A stretch of DNA of 64,000 nucleotides from Juglans regia (GCF_001411555.2 NC_049912.1:22763722-22827721), one strand, 5' to 3'; positions 22,180 through 34,100 are shown, counted from the stretch's first letter. Made by a program: numbers and translations. Notes: generated from the letters alone by a model not told the origin.

Positions 22180-22689
22180 AAAATCCAAATCCCTTACATA
22201 TTTTGTGCTTGTGTGTTTAATAAATCACACGACAACACATAATAATGTCACGTCAAAAGAGTCATTAGCGGTAAATTTCAGATTGAGCAGTGCTACGGCT
22301 ATTGAAGAAGTAGCTCGAAATTGTGTCCCGAACGTGATGTTTTATTTTTTTATCTTTATTTTATTTTTTTTCATGTGTTTTTTTAATCATCATAAATATT
22401 TTTTAAAAAAATAAAAAATTCACAATATCTTTAAAAAATATTTCTTTAATCACTAAATTAAAAAAGAAAAGAAAAGAAAAAGAGATTCGGGACACTTTTT
22501 TATCCCAAATTCAAAACCCAAGGCATTATGTTTCAGATTACCCAAGAGCATTATTTAAAATATTACTAGATATATTTCAAACAAATAAACATAAATATTT
22601 ACTTAATATGATTGACTTCTTTAGTAGATGTAAACCAATTAGAGAGACGTGTATTCACCAATCTAAAGTATTTGGCATTGTTGGGACAT

Positions 22690-22846
22690 AGAGTGGTTTC
22701 ATCTCACTTATTATTATAATTTTTTTAAATTTTTATAAAAAATAATTTAATTTTTTTTAAAATTTTAAATAATAATAATATTTTATAAAAACTAATAATA
22801 ATATTTTTTTTCCATTCATAAAAAATCATTTCATCCAAACCAGCCC
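22690..22846. mobile_element. Partial Harbinger-type MITE
   Basis: The AT-rich interior with TTCATCTCACTTATTATTATAA and the right end ATTTCATCCAAACCAGCCC followed by TTAA fit the same MITE family (reverse orientation). The left terminus GTGGTTTCATC is diverged. Confidence 0.45.
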
Positions 22847-23085
22847 TTAAGACTGACGTTACACGGAGATAAAATTGTAGAGAAACCGTCATATCTCCCG
22901 TTCAGGCTCAGTCAAAATCCTTGATTGATCGTGACACAAACTTACAAGTACTCAATTTACGCGTCCCTGTGAAATTATAATTCTCGATTCAACGGCGAAA
23001 GGGTTTTGCTTCTCTCACTGAATTTGAGAGAAAGAGACTGCTAGGGATTTGGGTCGGCGATTAGATCTCAACCACAGCCTTCATC

Positions 23086-26000
23086 ATGGTTATTCTCTTC
23101 TTTCTGTTCCTCTGCCTTTTTTCCGTACGGCATTTTGTTAATCTAAGAATTTTTCCTGTTGGACTTTTTTTTTTTAAAAATAAATGGATGTTCTGTTATT
23201 GCTGATCCTGTTCTCCAATATTATCACTGCGAGCAATAGGATTCGTTGTTCAAATGTAGAGTACTAAATAATTTAGGCGATAATATTGCTGTATATGGAT
23301 TGTATACGTATGGGTATAAGTCTGTATTTGTGCATGCATTTCTAGATTGTATTTATTTGCAATGCTCGAACTCGTCACTTAGCTATTCGGGACTGTAACC
23401 TTATTATTATTATTATTTTGTCACATATGCGTGGTTTTCAATTCCACAGACCAAATTGGGAAATTATTGTATTATTGCTTTTTGGTTAATTATAAATGAA
23501 ATGGTTCTATATATTATGAAGCAGGGTTTGGATTTATTCAAATGCTTTTTTTTTTTATTGGCACCGGTGTCTGAAAACAAAGTCCTGACTAATCCGGGAT
23601 GCATAGGTACTGGGCAAAGAGTTTCTGCAAGTGTACCTTGGGTAATTCAGGGGGAAGTCCCCCAGTCTGATGGCCTCTTGAAATTGTTTGCACCCAAGCT
23701 GATTCGAACGTTAGACTTAGAGGTGCATACTACCAAGGCCAAGGCTTTTACCACTTAAGCCAACCCCTAGTGGTTCAAATGCTTGCTCCCTGAATGATTC
23801 TGTGTTTTATGGGTTAAATTATAATTCCATTGTTGTTTTATGGCAAAGATAGCCTATTTCTGGGTAGCTCCATTTGCAGTTGCTTTTGTGCATGCTTTGA
23901 TTCCTTTTTGTGATTGGGCTAGATTCTAAAGCAGACTTTTCTTTCTTTCCTGTCCACTTGAAATATTTTTTCAGGTTCTTTTACAGCTAGACCCATTCCT
24001 CAATGAACTCACTAGCATGTTTGAGCGCAGCACTGAGAAGGGCTCTGTTTGGGTTACCCTTAAGCGATGTATGTGTCATTCTTTCCTTTTAATTCCATTT
24101 GTTTTAATCAGGCTGATGAGTTTTTGGGTGGTCTGCTTGGTATACTAATCAATGCTTTTCATTCTTGTGATCTCTTAGCATCCTTGAAGTCTAAAGTTCA
24201 GAGGAATAAAATGGCAACTGCTGGTGAAACGATTGAGTATAGATGCCTTATCCGTGCTACTGATGGGAAAAAGACGATTTCGACTTCAGTATGTAGTCCT
24301 GACAATTAGTATTAGTTGCATGCTCTTCCATTATTGACCTTTATTTTTCAGAGTTGAGATTCTAGGCATGTTCTGGAATTGGGTAATGTATAGCTGTTTG
24401 CTTTTTTTTTCTTCTTCTCTTTCACCATAGGAAATTATGCACTTGTTATGTGGTTTTGAGTGTTGCGATTTCTTTTTTGTTTCTTTAGGGGTTTGATGAG
24501 TTCTGTTATTGGAGGTTGGGTTCTAGTTTTAGATCTGAGATCTGAATGATGCATTGTTCTCCTTTTTATGTGAATCATTCTCCTTTTTATGTGACCGATA
24601 TGATCCATTCATATTCATTTGTTGCATTTGTAATTTTTTGTATCTTAGGAATGATAGTGCTTTGTGGAGGTTTGATGGACCTTTTATTTTAGAGACTGTT
24701 CTTTGAAGCATCGGATTTGGAGAAGAGAGTAAACTGCAGTCCTGGTGTTAATTTAGGAAAAGTTAGGTGGTTGATTTTTCCCCTTGATTTGAAGGAAGGT
24801 TTTCGTAAATGCTGTAAAATCTTTAATATTACTTTTACCGATAAAAAAAAAAGTAAATGCTGTAAAATGATAATTGGAGACTCATAAGAATTAGTTAGAG
24901 TGGAATGTCTAGGATAGATCAATAGATTGATGAGGGAAGGATGAGATTGTAGATTTGGGTAGGAAAGTGGGCGAAACTTTTGTTGCTTGATTTGGAAACT
25001 AAAGGAAATATGAGTGATTAATTCTCCAGGGTGTGTCTTACATCTTTGAGGAATTTGTCAACGGTTAGTTTTTGATAGTTTGTGTTGTCATATTTTCGTG
25101 GAGCAGGGAGAGCCTGTGGAAACCTTGGTTCAAGATAAAAGGTTGATTAGAATATGAAGACATTGTTCCATATATTGTGATTGAGGAACTAGCCCATATG
25201 GTTTGGATGGCATGATACTGAATACTACAAGGAATGCTGAGATACGAACTCTATACATTTGACATTTACTTTTCCCATGAAAAGTATGTTTTGGCTATTC
25301 TAATTCAGAAAACCGATGCTTGGATTGTGCACTTTCTTTTTAAATTAAAATCAAAGATTCTTGGGGGCACAAAGGAAAAAAGGAATTGAAGATGCCTTAT
25401 GCTTTTAAATATCGTCATGCTAAAATCAAAGTTGCTGCTGCATGGTTGTGGGAGCTTTCATCTCTTCTATTTAATGATAGATAATTGTTGGTAAGTGGGT
25501 GTTTGTAAGGCGTATTACAACCTTTTGATCACGTATGACCTTACTCCATTCCCTTGGAAGAACATCTGGAGATCTCGTGTGCCTTCCAAAGTTGCTTTCT
25601 TTGTTTGGAATGCCGCACTAGGAAAGATCTTGACTATCGACAACTTGAGGAAAAGAGGATGTGTGGTGATGGATTGGTGTTACATGTGCAAAAAGAATGG
25701 AGAATCGGTTGATCATCTCTTACTACACTGTGAGGTAACAAGGGTGTTGTGGGATGAGATCTTTCGGAGGGTTGATGTCGCATGGGTAATGCCTTCGAGG
25801 GTGGTGGAATTGATGGGCTGTTGGAGGAATTTGCAGGGTTGTCGTCAAGTGGCAGCAGTATGGAAGATGATTCCGCTGTGTATCATGTGGTGCACTTGGA
25901 TGGAAAGGAATGCGCGATGTTTTGAAGACAAGGAACGTACAGTGGTGGAGCTGAAGAATTTCTTTTTTAATACTTTATTGCTTTGGTTTTCTGCTATTGT

Positions 26001-26735
26001 TTTAGTTGGGGACAATATTCAAGACTTCTTGTCTTTAGTTCATCGCTCTTAGAATGTATTTTTTAGGAGTTTTGTGGTATACTACCTGTGTACATGGCTT
26101 TGGCCTTTTTCATTAATAAAATTTATCTCTTACATATAAAAAAAAAAAAAGTAAGTGGGTGTTTGGGTTAAGAAAACTTGATACTGTTTGGGTCTGTGAT
26201 TTATTTAAGAGGTGATGGTTCATTTGGTCTTTGGAATATGCATTTTTTAGAGTTTTATTTTTTATTTATTTATTTTTTGTAATTTGAGATACGTTAGATC
26301 GCCCACCCTGGGGCTTGAACCCACAGCCACAAGGTTAAGAGCCTTGTGCTCTACCAAGTGAGCTAGATGGGCTTACTTTTATATGGTCGACAATTGTACC
26401 AAATAGGTCCCATTATTGACCTTTTTCCTAGATTGGTCCAAGTTGATGGACATGCTCAGTAATTTTGCCTGTAGATATTAGTGTCCATTGCATTTGCTTT
26501 ACTTACCAAAAAATAGATGTTAGTGCGCATTTCTTTTTAGTCCCTGGCTAAACAGTTTTTACTGGTTTTCATTGGAAAGGTTGGAGCAAAGGATCATCAG
26601 CGTTTTCAAGCTTCGTATGCAACTATACTCAAGGCCCACATGACAGCTCTAAAGAAGAGGGAGAGAAAGGATAAGAAAAAGGCTGCAGAGAGTGATAAGA
26701 AAGAAGGGGTTGCGAAGAAGCCCAAGAGGGTGTAA
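23086..26735 (+). CDS. SRP14: Signal recognition particle 14 kDa protein
   Basis: Subunit of cytosolic SRP; with SRP9 it binds the Alu part of 7SL RNA and delays elongation while the ribosome is brought to the ER (family knowledge). Four coding exons: 23086-23088 (the ATG alone, followed directly by GT), 23975-24068, 24179-24288 and 26580-26735. They join in frame to 120 aa beginning M-VLLQLDPFLNELTSMFERS. The SRP9/14 fold covers about residues 2-95 (GSVWVTLKR; ETIEYRCLIRATDGKKTIST; DHQRFQASYATILKAHMTAL). A Lys-rich tail (KKRERKDKKKAAESDKKEG) ends the protein, typical of plant SRP14. The large introns hold a SINE, a LINE, two tail-only LINE insertions and a tRNA-like gene. The single-codon first exon is forced by the family N-terminus. 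Confidence 0.93.
23548..23773 (-). mobile_element. tRNA-derived SINE with 11-bp target duplication
   Basis: On the minus strand it starts ACCACTAGGGG, then a pol III A box (TGGCTTAAGTGG at about 23757) and a B box (GTTCGAATC at about 23702). After a unique body it ends ...GACACCGGTGCCAAT and a poly(A) (T run on the plus strand at 23546-23556). Perfect direct repeats TTCAAATGCTT flank it (23537-23547 and 23774-23784). It lies in SRP14 intron 1, antisense to the gene. Confidence 0.88.
24821..24852 (+). mobile_element. Tail-only LINE insertion (32 bp) in SRP14 intron 3
   Basis: CTTTAATATTACTTTTACCG then ATA9-type tail, between perfect 16-bp repeats GTAAATGCTGTAAAAT (24805-24820 and 24853-24868). 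The insert resembles the last 32 bases of the local LINE family (TTAATAAAATTTACTTATAAAA). Confidence 0.75.
25506..26150 (+). mobile_element. 5'-truncated LINE with open frame, SRP14 intron 3
   Basis: A 645-bp insertion between perfect 15-bp repeats GTAAGTGGGTGTTTG (25491-25505 and 26151-26165). One open frame (25495-26052 including flank) encodes the C-terminal part of LINE ORF2: FPWKNIWRSRVPSKVAFFVW, then the zf-RVT finger [20 protein letters not shown], then MWCTWMERNARCFEDKERTV, with a normal stop. It ends ACTACCTGTGTACATGGC...CATTAATAAAATTTATCTCT and A13. The intact frame and perfect repeats suggest it is young. Confidence 0.92.
26300..26372 (-). tRNA. tRNA-Lys(CTT)-like gene, somewhat diverged
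   Basis: The 73-nt minus-strand sequence begins GCCCATCTAGCTCACTTGG and ends AGGGTGGGCG. The acceptor stem GCCCATC/GGTGGGC pairs fully (one G-T), the D stem GCTC/GAGC pairs, and the anticodon stem CAAGG/CCTTG holds the loop CTCTTAA (anticodon CTT). The T arm GTGGG-TTCAAGC-CCCAG has one mismatched pair, and the variable region differs from the usual plant tRNA-Lys. No T run follows on the minus strand; an A-rich stretch does. It may be a real gene, a tRNA pseudogene or the head of a SINE. Located in SRP14 intron 3, antisense. Confidence 0.65.
26490..26513 (+). mobile_element. Older tail-only LINE insertion, SRP14 intron 3
   Basis: GCATTTGCTTTACTTACC plus A6 lies between TAGATATTAGTGTCCATT (26472-26489) and TAGATGTTAGTGCGCATT (26514-26531), which match at 15 of 18 bases. 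It has the same TTTACTTA-A tail as the younger copies, now eroded. Confidence 0.5.
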
Positions 26736-28312
26736 ATAACTCCCCCCTTACCTTGTAGTCTCCTCTTTTCTTGAAAACAGAGAGAAAAAAAATTAATCAA
26801 GAACAAAAATTGTGTCAACATTGAGCAAGTACAGGGATTGAAGAATACGGGTTTTTGTTTAATTGCCCTTTTTTTAGATGTTACCCTGTAATTGACGATA
26901 TTCTCGTGATTTGATTGCATTGAGAATTTGAAAGACTTTGCATGGAGCCATTTATAACTTGTGTTTGAATGAATGCGAAAGATTTATTGGATATTTTGGT
27001 TTCAGCGTGTTGCATGGTAGAATGAATTGCGTTTACAAATTTCCTGGGGTCAGCATCAAAACATACATTGTTCGTGCCTCTTCTGCTTCAAAAGATAAGT
27101 GAGAGTAGTATGTTGTTCAGAATAATGTCTTTAGAGAAGCTTCATTATCATTTGAAACTTTGCTTTCTCGTTAATGTTGAACTGATGGCATGGGTCCAAT
27201 ATGGATACACTTCATCTATTTTCCATGGACGACCGGCCATTGCCTGTTTTGTCTCTGAGAATTTCCAGTTTTTTTTTTTTTTTTTTTTTTTCAGACCAGA
27301 CCAAAATGGTTAATAGTTTACAATGACTATCCAATCTTTTTGGACAGATTAGGCTTGTTTTGGCCCTCACTTCACCAGATATGAAATTCCCGGAGTTCCT
27401 GTTTATGTACGAAAACATTTTTTACCCTAAAAATGTACATGCACATATGAGCTCGAACTGAGTTTTGCCTATATTGTCGCTCTAAAATAAAAAAGAAAAT
27501 ATAGGAAAACAATAGCACAGTGTCAGTAATATGTTGTAGTTGTTTGCAGAAACTGAAACTGATATATATTTTACGAGACTTTCAAATATATCAACAGAAA
27601 AGATATTTGCAACTGTGAATTGTGTAATTATCGCGTAATTACTTTGAAAAAAATGAATAAAACATGATACTCACAAGAAAAAAATTAATTTTTTAATTAT
27701 GAACCCACTATTTTTCAAAGCAATTATGCATATATCGAAACTCCATGCCATTTGATCAACCATTTAAGGTTCAATGCATAGAAGATACCTTTAACTTACG
27801 AATACAGTAATTAAATTGCTCAAATTGGAAGTGTAGGAACCGAATTGACACTGCTGTTCAAGGGTGGTATTTGTTAAAAAAAACCCCTTGGAAGTTAAGA
27901 TAGCAAGTCACCAGAATCATAGTAATTTCGTCTGGAGGTGGGTACCTCAATATTATTTTAACAAAGCAACTGCAAACCTTCATATTACATTCTTTTCTTC
28001 AACCTTCATCATTTAAATCGTTGACAGCACCATCTAATGCAAAGTGCAAAGCTGTGGCAGGAATGATCTAGGCAAAGCATAGGAAGTTCTTCTTCCCCGC
28101 ACCAAGTATAGTGGGTAACATCAAATTTCTATCCTAGATTTTAATTGCTTTTTCACTACTTGTAATCACAAAGTTCAGCCACATAAGACTCTCAACATGT
28201 CTAAATAATAAAACCTCGTTCATGTAAATTTTACCAAAAACTGAGACCATCTTGCAACATCAACAGAAATGCAATAATCTGAACAGAAGGCAGGATGATA
28301 CAACTGAATTCA
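26736..28312. other. Spacer between convergent SRP14 and plastid-protein genes
   Basis: Holds both 3' UTRs and AT-rich DNA; a run of about 20 T is at 27271-27291. No ORF, RNA gene or bounded repeat could be supported. Confidence 0.6.
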
Positions 28313-30312
28313 TTATTCCTGATCAGAATTTGATTCTAAAGCCCTAACGAGACGACGGTATTTTTCGGGGCTGTCCCACCAAGTTGTGGTGTTGATAATT
28401 GACTTTTCCAACCAAAGCGGATCAGTCTTCTTCTTCTGAGTCAGCTTCTTGTAGAACCTTCCCCACTTGTACATGGCACGCCGTAAACGAGCACTCTGAT
28501 TTCCGCCAAATAAATACTTGATGTAGTCCTTTGCTAGCCGGGTCATCTCCTCACCGTTGATGATGTAAACATACTGCAAAAAAAAAAAAAAAAAAAGGGA
28601 AAAGAACAGAAAAAAGAGCAGTGTTACCCAATAGAGCCTGCAGAAAACCAGCAGAACCTGGATTCCTTCCAAGTTCTGAGCCCCTACATGGCGTTTATTT
28701 AAACAACATACAGGTGACCCTTGCTTTAAATCTGAGCACAATTAATCTAATTACTAAAACCAATTCATGAGATCAGGCCACTCCTATACTACATATTAAA
28801 ATTTTTCATTCTTCATGCATGAAACTCCAAGCCAACATTACTGCATGCCCATCACCTCCTCCATGAGGATGATCCAATGGATTCACTGCAACACCAAGAA
28901 CAATGGGGCATCTGCCTAACCACCGGCTTTGTCCAGCTTTTCTAAGCTTACGTACACCATGGTTAAGATTGAAACTCTACAAATAGTAGCTCGGCATCGG
29001 GAATCAATGAGTTTTTCAACACCGGAAGGTGTGCAGCCTAAGAGATAGTGTAGTGGGTGCTGGTTCCAACATGCCAGTTTATACAATTTAGTTAAGCTCT
29101 TAGCTTGTTTTCTGTGCTAGACGTGAAAAATTATGTTCAATTCTGCACATCTTTCCCTCTTTTACCTTCATCTTGGCATATTCATTTCAGTTATCACTCT
29201 CAATAGAAGGATATGCTTGAAACTAACCCATTGCAGTCATAAGGAAGTTACCAAGTGCTTCTTAACATGGGTGTGCGAGTGTGAGTGAGAGAGAGAGATG
29301 AATACCATAAAAATAAAGCCAATAGTTGCTAAAATCACTTGCAGAGTTTCATCAACGATTCCAGCAAGGCCTTCATCCTCTGATCCACCAGAAGCATCCC
29401 CACCACCACCACCACCACCACCTCCACCACCTGGTGGACGTATTCCGTCACCGCCACTATCATCATAGTATCCTTTCTTCTCAATCCGCTGCCGTAATTC
29501 ATCTTCTAAAGACTTTCCCTTGAACCTTCCGATAACATTCTGAATAGCTTTCCATGGAGAACCCTGATGGAATATGTGAAGTTGAGAGAAATGTATACAG
29601 TTTCCCTGATAAAATATTATTAAAAACTCACTCTTTCCCTTTGCTTAGATAACAGGTCCCATAGTCTATTATAGACGACTGAAACATGATAATACATCCT
29701 TACAATGCCCTTCACCATGACCAGAAAAAATTTTCATGGACTTTACATAGCAAGAACTAACTATATAACATAGCACACAAATCTAAACATAAAGGCTTCA
29801 GAAAAAAATGACAAGGTCCACAAAAAGGGGAAAATTATGATACTCATTAAAATAAAGGCTTCAGAAAACAGCAGAAGACCCAGTAGGATTAAGAAAATTA
29901 AAATGATTAGGTTCATAGATAATTTTTCGTTTATTCTGTAGGGCCCAAATGGAATGGAGCCCAACGTGTACTGGGAGTAAAGCTTCCAGTGATATTCACA
30001 GTAAACAAATAGCAACTATTAACAATAATCCAATAACGATATAGAAAATCAGACAAAAATGCCTCTTACCCCATTGCCACCTTCCTTATTTCCTTCACCT
30101 CCTAACGAGCAAACAGGCATGCTTTGCTGGTAATTCGACACAGCCATGCATTGCTGGTGGTATGATGCATTGGCGGATAGCCTCAAGGAAGTTCTTGGAA
30201 GACAATTATCACGGATGGCTAAAATGCATCGATTCGAAGGTAGGCGGTGGGATTGAGAAATAATTCTAACATAGGGTTTTGGCCTGCAGGCAGTTATCTG
30301 CGTGGTGCTCAT
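28313..30312 (-). CDS. Glycine-rich, probably plastid membrane protein, unknown function
   Basis: Three exons on the minus strand (30070-30312, 29306-29563, 28313-28573) join in phase 0 to 253 aa. Residues 1-45 ([20 protein letters not shown], rich in Ser/Arg, few acidics) look like a chloroplast transit peptide. Exon 2 begins [20 protein letters not shown] and includes 11 consecutive Gly (126-136) before an acidic GSEDEGL. A single hydrophobic segment spans about 155-172 ([18 protein letters not shown]). The C-terminal part is basic and aromatic ([39 protein letters not shown]). I do not know the function. By gene order it should be the orthologue of Arabidopsis At2g43630 (recollection, to be checked). 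A 5' UTR intron probably runs from the GTGAGC donor at 30903 to near 30338. Confidence 0.82.
29398..29430 (-). repeat. Gly-codon triplet repeat (GGT)n in exon 2
   Basis: Eleven Gly codons: GGT twice, GGA, GGT seven times, then GGG. A pure-triplet stretch like this is prone to length variation and codes a flexible linker before the acidic patch. Confidence 0.8.
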
Positions 30313-31030
30313 CCTTCAACAAAGAGCTCAGCTGCTTTCTAAATCACACATGGAGCTCCACCACCTATACCACCATGCTTCAAACATCATTGAACAAAAA
30401 TTTCCCCCCGATAAGTGCATTTAAATTCCTAACATCATAGCAGGCATACATTTCCATATGCTATTAAATATGATACAGTACAAGTATCATTTTTCCAGTT
30501 GAAAATAAAAAGATTAAACTTTTCCTTCATAAAACCAAAAGGGTTCTATAGTCCGAGAAAGTTAAATAACTTCACCGAAATATAAGAAGCTTACTCATTT
30601 GACTCACTTTCAAATAAGATCATTAATGTCCGTAAAAGTTAATGATAATGCTACTTGACGAACCGACCAGAAAGCTCCCGGAACACAATCAAATCAATAA
30701 AAAAACTAAAATTGAGAATCATAAGAAAAATACATATACACAAATTTACACGGGTATATGTCTGCGCAACAGCCTGGGTTTCAGGTTGCTACACTGTTCA
30801 ACGAGTTTAAAAAACGAAAGACGAAGAATAAAAATCAAAAGCAAGTTCACAAGCCAAATTTCGAGTGCCTAATGGAAATGGTAGTAGGAGAGAGAGAGCT
30901 CACCGTTCGTTCTGGACCTTTGGGTTCACCGAAGACAGTCGGGTGCTGCCGCAGAAGAAGAAGAAATGAAGAAAGAGAGAGAAGATAACGTGACGAACAG
31001 GTGAGGAAGAGTCTGGAAGAGGCTTTGGGT

Positions 31031-31177
31031 GGCCGGCCAGATTTGATATGTATTGGGCTGTGATGGACTAATCTGCGTTTTATCTTATTGTGAAAAAGTT
31101 AGCAAGGTGGCCCAAAATTAGTGGGCCTAGAAATCGAAGCCCAATAAAACAAATCTGCCATCGTATAAATTCTCTTC
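31031..31177. promoter_or_regulatory. Shared divergent promoter with four site II motifs
   Basis: Between the minus-strand plastid gene and plus-strand DPH2 lie TGGGCT (31054-31059), GGCCCA (31109-31114), TGGGCC (31122-31127) and AGCCCA (31138-31143). Site II (TGGGCY) clusters are typical of plant organelle and translation-related genes. The short spacing makes a bidirectional promoter likely (inference). Confidence 0.65.
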
Positions 31178-34100
31178 ATGACTTCACCAGCTAGCCGAGC
31201 TGCTCGCTTTCAAGTTTCCACTCCCCCCATGGATTTTGAATCTGATTACGAGATTGCCCGCACCGCCGAGTTTCTTCTCTCTCGGAACTTCACCAGAGTC
31301 GCTTTACAGGTTAACTTCCTGAAAACCCTAGAAAAACCCTCTTATGTTTGGAAGCTCTGTGTTTTTGTTTCTGAGAAAACGAGAAGAGAATCTTTAGTCC
31401 CTTTGTTCTGGAAGTAAAAAAAAAGAGAGAGAAGCAATTCACAGAGAACAAAAACCAAATAAATTGAATTCTTATATAGCCTTAAAACCTTCCACTAGTC
31501 CTTATCTTTATCCTCTGTTTGGTTGCCGAGAAACTGAACGAGATGGAAAGGAAAAGGGTTGATTGTTTTGGCGAAAATTTAGATGCCATGGATTTCATGG
31601 GTTGGAGTTGCTATTGTTTTCAAGGACTATCTATGGAAACCCAACTCTATACCTGAATTTATTCTGATAAGTACACCTGGATTTATTTCAGTTATCTCAA
31701 TGATCAAAGAGAGATTTAGGGCTTAATTTCATTGCTCGTTAATCGAAATCAAACTCTGTTTTTCTCTAATTTCAGTTCCCAGATGAACTATTGAAGGATT
31801 CCACGAGAGTGGTGAGAGCTCTGCGCGACCAACTTCGGTCACTGAGAAAATGTGGCGCCGAACAAAATGGAGGCAACAAAGATGTTAGATTGTTTGTGAT
31901 GGCGGACACAACATACGGCAGTTGCTGCGTTGACGAGGTTGGAGCGTTGCACGTTAATGCCGAGTGTGTTGTACATTATGGGCACACTTGTCTCAGCCCG
32001 TGAGTACTTGTTGAAACTTTCGGTGATCTAAATGCTAATTGCTGTGGATGTGCTTTGCATTTTAGTGTTTAGGCAAAAGAGTTGTATACATACTGTACCT
32101 TATTCCGTTAAGTCATTCAATGTTTAGAGAGACAAAGAAACATTGAATACGGAAATATTAGGCCCTTTGAGCAGACCAGTTGTTGGAAATACATAAACTT
32201 TTCAATGTTTATTTTGAATGCCCATGTCTCAAATACTGGGAGAAAATAAGTTATGCTTCTACCATACGCCTGTTTCTTTTCTCTGATACGCGCATCTCAA
32301 TTAGCTCTAGGGAAAAGAACACCTAGCATATACATTTTTGCATTTTTCTTAAAAAAGGATTCCCATGATAAATAATCCTTAATATTAGTTTTACGTGGGG
32401 TTCTTTTGGAATACTGATTTACTTGTAAAAAATGGAAGTTCTATGTTCCACAGATGCACCTAACCCTATCATTCTACATTAATTCAAGATTCCTTGCGGG
32501 GTCTATGATTAGTAGATTGAAGGAGTGCCTGCTGCTAAGTCCCACATTTTTCATAGCTCTGATGTTGAAGTTCATATCTTGCAGGTCTCTACAATCTTTT
32601 GTCTTGAGTCTTTCGGGCACTTTTGTTCTTAAAACACGTTAAATGTGTTCTAGAGCATTTCCCTGCCAGCATTTAGCACCATCATTTGATTGCGTAAGAG
32701 GTTTTGAAAATTAAATCCAAAACTTCATGAAAAAACTATATTACTGGTAGTTAGGGAAGGATTTAAGGCCAAGGGAAGAAAGTGGTTGGGTGTAATAGAG
32801 ACCATCATATCTAATGACTTCCACATTGTGACATATTAACTTACAAGAATCTTAGTTCTCATAGGTTGGTAAAGGCCATTAACCCTTCAGGGCAGTATTG
32901 CTTTGGGGTCTTTGATATTACGGAACTCGAATATGATATAGTTGTCTTGAGTTTAGGTTTAATCTTTTGTCGTTATTACTTTTAGTTTAGGATATTTAAC
33001 TTAGCTTATCTCTTAGTTTGTTGTAATGTTGTGCCTTCCTTTCTAGTCATTGGAGTTTTAATTAATGAGTGTAACACCAGAATTGGTTTTAGCTGTGTGG
33101 TTTTCTCTGCTACTGTAGTACTTTTCTGTGTACTTCATGTGCCATTCTATTGAAGGCCCCATTTTTGTTTGCAGGACAACAACTCTTCCTGCATTCTTTG
33201 TCATTGGAAAGGCTCCTGTTAGCATACCCAACTGCATTGAAAGTCTTTCAAGTTATGCTTTGACCAATGACAAGCGTATCCTAGTACGGAAATCTACTTG
33301 AAATAATTTTTTTGATTTCTAGACTGCCAACTTCACATAAATGGATGTTGACAATGGAAATGTGGCTATTTACTGTACACTCTTATAATTTCTTTAAGTA
33401 TGCCTTCTTTTACTTAATCAAAAAATCAAAGAAAGATTCCTTTGTGATATACTACCAACTCAATTACAATGCCAAGGAAACCACAGTATTGATAGGACAT
33501 CTTGCTTGGTGGAATTGACATCCTATTTGTAGTTTGGAATTGTTCACTACCTTGATAATGGGAATGATTCTCTCTCTGGTTGCATTTTCCTCTCCATCTA
33601 AATACACAACATAATGCACAAAGAAATCATCTTCCAAACTGCCGCTACTTGGGGATAGCCTTGAATCTCTTTCCAACAAGCTATTAAATCCACCACCCTC
33701 AAAGGCATAACCCAAGCCACACCAACTCTTCTAAATATCTCATCCCCCAACACTCTTATCACCACATAATGCAGTAATAAGTGATCCACTGATTCTCCAT
33801 TCTTCTTGCACAAATAACACCAATACATAACAATGAGACCCCGCTTCCTCAAATTGTCCGTGGTCAAAATTTTCCCAAGAGAGGCGGTCCATACGAATAA
33901 AGCTACTTTGGGAGGCACACAAGACCTACAAATACCCTTCCACGGGAAAGGAACATTACCATGTGATGATAACATCTTGTAATACGATCTCACTTTAAAC
34001 CGCTTGCTCCCGTTAAGCCTCCATTGCATCCTATCCCCATGTGCCATTAGACTTCCCGTGGAATATATCAAACTAAAAATTCTGAAACATTATCCATTTC

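Noticed and set aside
25495..26052. 185-aa protein-coding gene in SRP14 intron 3
   Set aside because: LINE ORF2 tail with A tail and 15-bp duplications; its apparent start lies in the flank.
29326..29523. His-rich open frame (runs of His) on the plus strand
   Set aside because: Antisense reading of the Gly-codon repeat in exon 2 of the plastid protein gene.
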